Assembly (NCBI GenBank): GCA_947175845.1
Contig: CAMWOK010000007.1
Span: 1 to 25,449 of the forward strand
DNA from: an uncultured Lachnospiraceae bacterium
GTDB taxonomy: Bacteria > Bacillota > Clostridia > Lachnospirales > Lachnospiraceae
Direction: 5' to 3'
Length of the DNA: 25,449 nucleotides
The position numbers were made by a program, and so were the translations under genes. Below are positions 21,621 to 25,449 of this stretch, piece by piece (position 1 is the first letter of the stretch; the number at the start of each line of letters is the position of its first letter). The notes below the pieces were generated by a model. The model saw only the letters and a list, made by a program, of their open reading frames with translations, was not told the origin of the DNA and did not search any database.

Positions 21621-24209
21621 ATGAAGAACAAGAAGAAAGAAAACAAAGCGGACGGAGGAAGATCGCTGCTTTTTTCCATACTGATCGTCTTTGGCATACT
21701 GGGAGCCTTTGTATTCTCAGTTGCACACAGGATATCGAGAGAGATGGCGGATTCAGCGATTCAGAATCTGAGTGAAAGCCTGGATTTGATAGAGAGCACG
21801 ATAGAGGCAGTTCTCGATAAAAATGCCGAGTATCAGCGGCTGATGGCGCAGGAGATCGCGATGGCTCCGGACATGGAGGAATATGTCCAGACTTACCGGG
21901 ACAGCCAGACAATGGTAAAGATTTCACTCATACGCGCTGGGGAGACGGAGGGCATATCCAACACAGGTGAGTGCTTCTCGGAAGAAGGGCTGGATTTTTC
22001 ATCGAGCGGAAAGGTGGAAGGCGTGGCAGTCTCCGCGTCCTATGTAAATTTTATGGGCACATGGGCCTATACCATGAGATGTCCCGTGGAGAAAGGCGGG
22101 AAGGAAATAGCGTCCCTCTACATTGAATATGTCTATGACTCGCTGGACAAATCGCTCCCCGACGGATTTTACAATAAAAAGGCGATGCTCTACATTATGG
22201 ATGCCCAGAGTGAGCGGTTTGTGCTCAAGCCGAAAGGAATGGGGGAGCGCAGCGCAGGGCATCTGAATCTGGAAGATTTTTTCCGGGCAAACGATATTAT
22301 GGATAAGGGGCTGCGGCAGGAAGTGCTCACGAGTGTGCAGAACGGCAAAAATATTATGTTTAACCATGAGATCCGCGGGAAAGATGCGCTGATCTATATG
22401 TGGTCCGTGAACGATGGCACACTCTATCTGATTGGCTATGTTCCGATCAATGCAATCCAGCAGGAAGGGAAATCAGTCAATCAGAATATCCTGATTGTTG
22501 TCGCTGTGATGCTGATTGCGTTTTTTCTGTGCTGCACGATATACTATTTTTATAACAGGCAGCAGAACAGGCTCCGAAAAGAGCAGGACAGAGAGCGGGA
22601 GATACATAACAGACAGCTGGCGGAGGCGCTGCAGGCGGCACAGATTGCAAGCAATTCCAAGACGATGTTTCTCTCCAACATGTCACACGATATCCGCACC
22701 CCCATGAACGCGGTGATTGGCTTCACGACGCTGCTTGCCAGAGACGCGGACAATCCGGAGAAAGTGCGGGAGTACACGAAGAAGATTATGGCGTCCGGGC
22801 AGCATCTGCTCAGCCTGATAAACGATATCCTGGATGTCTCAAAGATTGAGAGTGGCAAGGTGGTGCTGAGCGTGGAGGAATTTACCCTGAATGATCTGGT
22901 TTCCTCCGTGGATGCGATCATCCGTCCCATGGCGGCGGCGCGGCAGCAGAAATTTCATGTCGAGGTGACTAACGTAGAGCACGAGTACCTAGAGGGCGAC
23001 GAGACGCGGATCAACCAGATTCTGATCAACCTGCTTTCCAATGCAGTCAAGTACACTCAGGAGGGCGGCAATATCTGGTTCCGCATCATCGGCAAAAAGC
23101 AGCGCAGCCCGCAGTACGAGCACATCCAGATTGAGGTGCAGGACGACGGGTATGGGATGACGCCGGAGTATCTCGAAGTGATCTTTGACGCGTTTACAAG
23201 GGCGGAGAACAGCACGACAAACAAAGTGCAGGGCACGGGACTTGGCATGGCAATCACCAAGAATATCGTGGAGCTGATGGGCGGCACGATCGATGTCTCG
23301 AGCGAGATCAATAAAGGGACACTGTTCCGGGTGGAGCTGGAGCTTCGCGTACCAAAGGGGCATGCCTACCGGCAGTTCTGGGAGGAAAATGGAATTTCCA
23401 GAATGCTGGCAGTGGACGGCGAACAGACTGCCTGCGAGAATATCCGGCTGCTGATGAGCGCATCCGGGGTCTTGACAGACGTTGTCTCAAGCACAGAAGA
23501 TGCCATACAGCAAATACGGCAGAACCAGTTGTCAAAAGCGGGGTATCAGATGCTTTTGATTGACTGGAATATTGTGGAGACGGAGGGAATTGAGAAGATA
23601 AAGGCGCTCAGGGCGCTTTTGGATGATACGGCGGTGCTTTTGTTTTTGGCGGACTATGAGACGGAGGGAACAGAAAAAGCACTTGCGCTGCAAAATGCAG
23701 GACTTCTTGCCAGGCCGTTTTTTGTATCTGCAGTTCAGCAGAAAATTATGGAGATGAAATCCGCCCGGGGAGAGGGGCAGGCAGCGGTGCACGCCGACGC
23801 GGACAGCCTGGAAGGACTGCGCTTTCTCGCTGCGGAGGACAATGAGATCAACGCTGAGATCCTGAGCGAGATCCTGTCGATGGAAGGAGCAGACTGTGAG
23901 ATTGTCGAAAACGGGCAGATGGCAGTGGAGCGGTTTGAGACTGCTGCAGAGGGAGAGTTTGACGCGATCTTGATGGATGTCCAGATGCCGGTCATGAACG
24001 GTTACGACGCGACGCGGGCAATCAGGGCGCTGGCGCGCAGGGACGCAGAGACAATCCCGATTATTGCTATGACGGCGAACGCCTTTGCGGAGGATGAGAA
24101 GGAGGCACTGGACGCCGGCATGAATGTTCATCTGGCAAAGCCAATCGACGTGGAGCTGTTAAAGAAAGTTATCGTGCAATATATCTATCAGGAAAGGAAT
24201 CAGGAATGA
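21621..24209 (+). CDS. Membrane hybrid sensor histidine kinase with two receiver domains
   Basis: The kinase senses a signal outside the membrane and passes phosphate to internal receivers. A first membrane segment lies at about 15-36, an extracellular sensor region at 37-288 (Cache-like by size; not proven) and a second membrane segment at 289-311. The HisKA box reads M-S-H-D-I-R-T-P with the phosphorylated His at 356. The ATPase part has I-N-L-L-S-N-A-V-K-Y (N box), D-D-G-Y-G-M (G1) and G-T-G-L-G-M (G2). Receiver 1 (about 594-712) keeps Asp648, but the usual Lys is Arg698 in A-R-P-F, so it may be inactive. Receiver 2 (about 732-852) is complete: E739, D740, D786 and K840. The start has GGAG and AAGGA just upstream. 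No separate response regulator is in view. The gene overlaps the following lipoprotein gene by four bases. Confidence 0.92.
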   Translation: MKNKKKENKADGGRSLLFSILIVFGILGAFVFSVAHRISREMADSAIQNLSESLDLIESTIEAVLDKNAEYQRLMAQEIAMAPDMEEYVQTYRDSQTMVKISLIRAGETEGISNTGECFSEEGLDFSSSGKVEGVAVSASYVNFMGTWAYTMRCPVEKGGKEIASLYIEYVYDSLDKSLPDGFYNKKAMLYIMDAQSERFVLKPKGMGERSAGHLNLEDFFRANDIMDKGLRQEVLTSVQNGKNIMFNHEIRGKDALIYMWSVNDGTLYLIGYVPINAIQQEGKSVNQNILIVVAVMLIAFFLCCTIYYFYNRQQNRLRKEQDREREIHNRQLAEALQAAQIASNSKTMFLSNMSHDIRTPMNAVIGFTTLLARDADNPEKVREYTKKIMASGQHLLSLINDILDVSKIESGKVVLSVEEFTLNDLVSSVDAIIRPMAAARQQKFHVEVTNVEHEYLEGDETRINQILINLLSNAVKYTQEGGNIWFRIIGKKQRSPQYEHIQIEVQDDGYGMTPEYLEVIFDAFTRAENSTTNKVQGTGLGMAITKNIVELMGGTIDVSSEINKGTLFRVELELRVPKGHAYRQFWEENGISRMLAVDGEQTACENIRLLMSASGVLTDVVSSTEDAIQQIRQNQLSKAGYQMLLIDWNIVETEGIEKIKALRALLDDTAVLLFLADYETEGTEKALALQNAGLLARPFFVSAVQQKIMEMKSARGEGQAAVHADADSLEGLRFLAAEDNEINAEILSEILSMEGADCEIVENGQMAVERFETAAEGEFDAILMDVQMPVMNGYDATRAIRALARRDAETIPIIAMTANAFAEDEKEALDAGMNVHLAKPIDVELLKKVIVQYIYQERNQE

Positions 24210-25449
24210 GGAAGCAGATTAGGAGATGGGCAGTGATCTGTCTGGCAGGAGTGGCCGTGTCTGCGCTTGCAGCCTGTGCAGACACAGCCGGCAACAATAT
24301 CATGACATTTGAAAAGGCAGACGAGAGAGTGGTGACGCTGTTCAGCCCGATGGAGAAGACGAAACCCGATGCCGACAATACAGCCAGGAGCGCGTCGGAG
24401 AAAACGGTCACCATGGCAGAGGAGCAGCTGGGACTGACCGTGGAGTACATCACCTACACGGCCGAGGACTACAATGACAAGACATATGATGATGTGGCGC
24501 TGGAGAGGGCGCGCAGCAACATGGACGATCTGTACCTGCTGAATCCCGATGTGATTCAAATACTGGCTGCGGAGGACAGACTGATGGATTTGTCAGGACT
24601 TGACAGCGCTAAAAATCTGCGCGATGTCGTCAAGGCTGCAAATGTTGTGGACGGTAAGCTGGTGGCGATTCCGCAGGAGGTTGTGGCGTACGGCCTGTTT
24701 GTAAACAAGGATATGTTTGACACGTGTCAGCTGGAACTGCCGGAAACGCCGGAGGAATTGCTGGAATGCTGCCGAGTGTTCCGGGAGAACGGGATCGAGA
24801 CGCCGATCGGTGCAAACCGCTGGTGGCTGGAGACGTTTGTGCTCGCACAGGCGTATGCGGATTTGTACAACGGGGGAAACACGGAGGCAGAAATCGCGGC
24901 GCTCAACAGCGGGGAGAAGAAATACAGCGATTATATGCGTCCCGGGTTCGAGTTTCTCCAGGAGCTGATAGATCAGGGGTATATTGATGCTGAAAAAGCG
25001 TATGTGAGCGAGGCGATAGAGGGGGAAGGCGCGGATTTCCTGGCGCAGAAGACGCCGATTGTCATGGCGTACTGGGGAGCGGCAAACACAGACACCGCTT
25101 ACGGAAATCCCGATTTCAACATGCTGGTTATCGGTTTTCCAAGCAGCCGGGGGCAGATGCCGGTCATGCCCATGACGGGAATTGGCGTTGGGGCTGGTGC
25201 GAAACATGCTGAGGACGCCTTGAAGACCCTGGAAATCATGACCTCCGATCAGGCGCTAAAGGTCTATACAGAAACCAACAAGGTGATTTCCCCATCCAAA
25301 AATATCGAGGTGGACTGCATTCCTGCGCTCAAGCCGCTCAACGACAGAATCAATGAGAATGTCTTTGTCCTTGGATCCAATGCATCTATGAAAGTCGAGC
25401 AGTGGGGCAATACCTGCAGCATCGTGCGCAAGCTTTTGAACGGCGCCCC
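24206..25449 (+). CDS. Solute-binding lipoprotein (ABC family 1 type), 3' end outside window
   Basis: This is an extracellular binding protein attached to the membrane by lipid. The first 24 residues form a lipoprotein signal: basic R-K-Q-I-R-R start, hydrophobic core, and lipobox L-A-A-C with Cys24 as the modified residue. The remaining visible 390 residues have the family 1 solute-binding layout. They include P-D-V-I-Q-I, L-M-D-L-S-G-L, D-G-K-L-V-A-I-P-Q, G-L-F-V-N-K-D-M-F, and later T-P-I-V-M-A-Y-W and S-P-S-K-N. The frame is open to the window edge. Its ATG overlaps the kinase stop (ATGA), so translation is probably coupled. No permease or ATPase of a transporter is visible so far, so it could either feed an importer further on or serve as a ligand receptor for the kinase. 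Confidence 0.85.
   Translation, partial: MRKQIRRWAVICLAGVAVSALAACADTAGNNIMTFEKADERVVTLFSPMEKTKPDADNTARSASEKTVTMAEEQLGLTVEYITYTAEDYNDKTYDDVALERARSNMDDLYLLNPDVIQILAAEDRLMDLSGLDSAKNLRDVVKAANVVDGKLVAIPQEVVAYGLFVNKDMFDTCQLELPETPEELLECCRVFRENGIETPIGANRWWLETFVLAQAYADLYNGGNTEAEIAALNSGEKKYSDYMRPGFEFLQELIDQGYIDAEKAYVSEAIEGEGADFLAQKTPIVMAYWGAANTDTAYGNPDFNMLVIGFPSSRGQMPVMPMTGIGVGAGAKHAEDALKTLEIMTSDQALKVYTETNKVISPSKNIEVDCIPALKPLNDRINENVFVLGSNASMKVEQWGNTCSIVRKLLNGA

Noticed and set aside
1..25449. CRISPR arrays, insertion sequences, tRNA or rRNA genes
   Set aside because: I looked for regular direct repeats, transposase-like proteins and tRNA-like cloverleafs and saw none on either strand.

Overview
The window looks like a chromosome segment from a low-to-mid GC Firmicute, most likely a gut-type Clostridium of the Lachnospiraceae. 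The reasons are strong AGGAG-type ribosome binding sites, tight head-to-tail operons with ATGA overlaps, and the families present (KdsC-tailed NeuA, RgpF-type proteins, DUF4422, a hybrid histidine kinase beside a solute-binding lipoprotein). The genus cannot be fixed from the sequence alone.

Bases 1-17730 carry one plus-strand run of 16 genes for making and decorating a surface or secreted glycan. It opens inside a CMP-nonulosonate (sialic-acid-like) synthetase with a C-terminal phosphatase. Then come a GT-B-like transferase, a small membrane-anchored Rossmann protein, a GT4 transferase, a sulfotransferase, a GT11 fucosyltransferase-like protein, four SAM methyltransferases of four different types (6728, 10086, 11167, 14388), two RgpF-family proteins, two GT2 transferases, a GT32-like transferase and a DUF4422 transferase. 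Most gaps are under 55 bases or are overlaps, so co-transcription is likely. The predicted product is a glycan with nonulosonate, probably deoxyhexose, O-methyl groups and sulfate. No polymerase, flippase, flagellin or anchoring gene is in view, so its final destination (capsule, wall polysaccharide or glycoprotein) is open.

The most striking feature of this cluster is that 13 of the 16 proteins carry the same kind of roughly 90-residue Rossmann-like domain with an I-Y-G-x-G-x-x-G loop. It sits at the C-terminus of the GT4, GT2 and RgpF proteins. It sits at the N-terminus of the methyltransferases, sulfotransferase, GT32 and DUF4422 proteins. It also occurs once as a free-standing protein behind a membrane segment. 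The domain falls into two subtypes by the residue at the end of the second strand (Asp versus Thr/Ser), and some copies have lost the glycine loop. This looks like a shared docking, sensing or ligand-binding module for a whole assembly line.

Bases 17837-21347 hold a convergent pair whose 3' ends overlap by 26 bases. One is a DUF4157 (eCIS core domain) protein with an AT-rich, unrecognised C-terminal half. The other is a two-AAA-module ATPase resembling the ATPase of extracellular contractile injection systems. No sheath, tube or baseplate gene is present here.

Bases 21348-25449 start with a divergent intergenic region that has a near-consensus sigma-A promoter. A membrane hybrid histidine kinase with two receiver domains (the first degenerate) follows. 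It overlaps by four bases a lipoprotein solute-binding protein that runs off the end of the window; together they look like a ligand-sensing unit.
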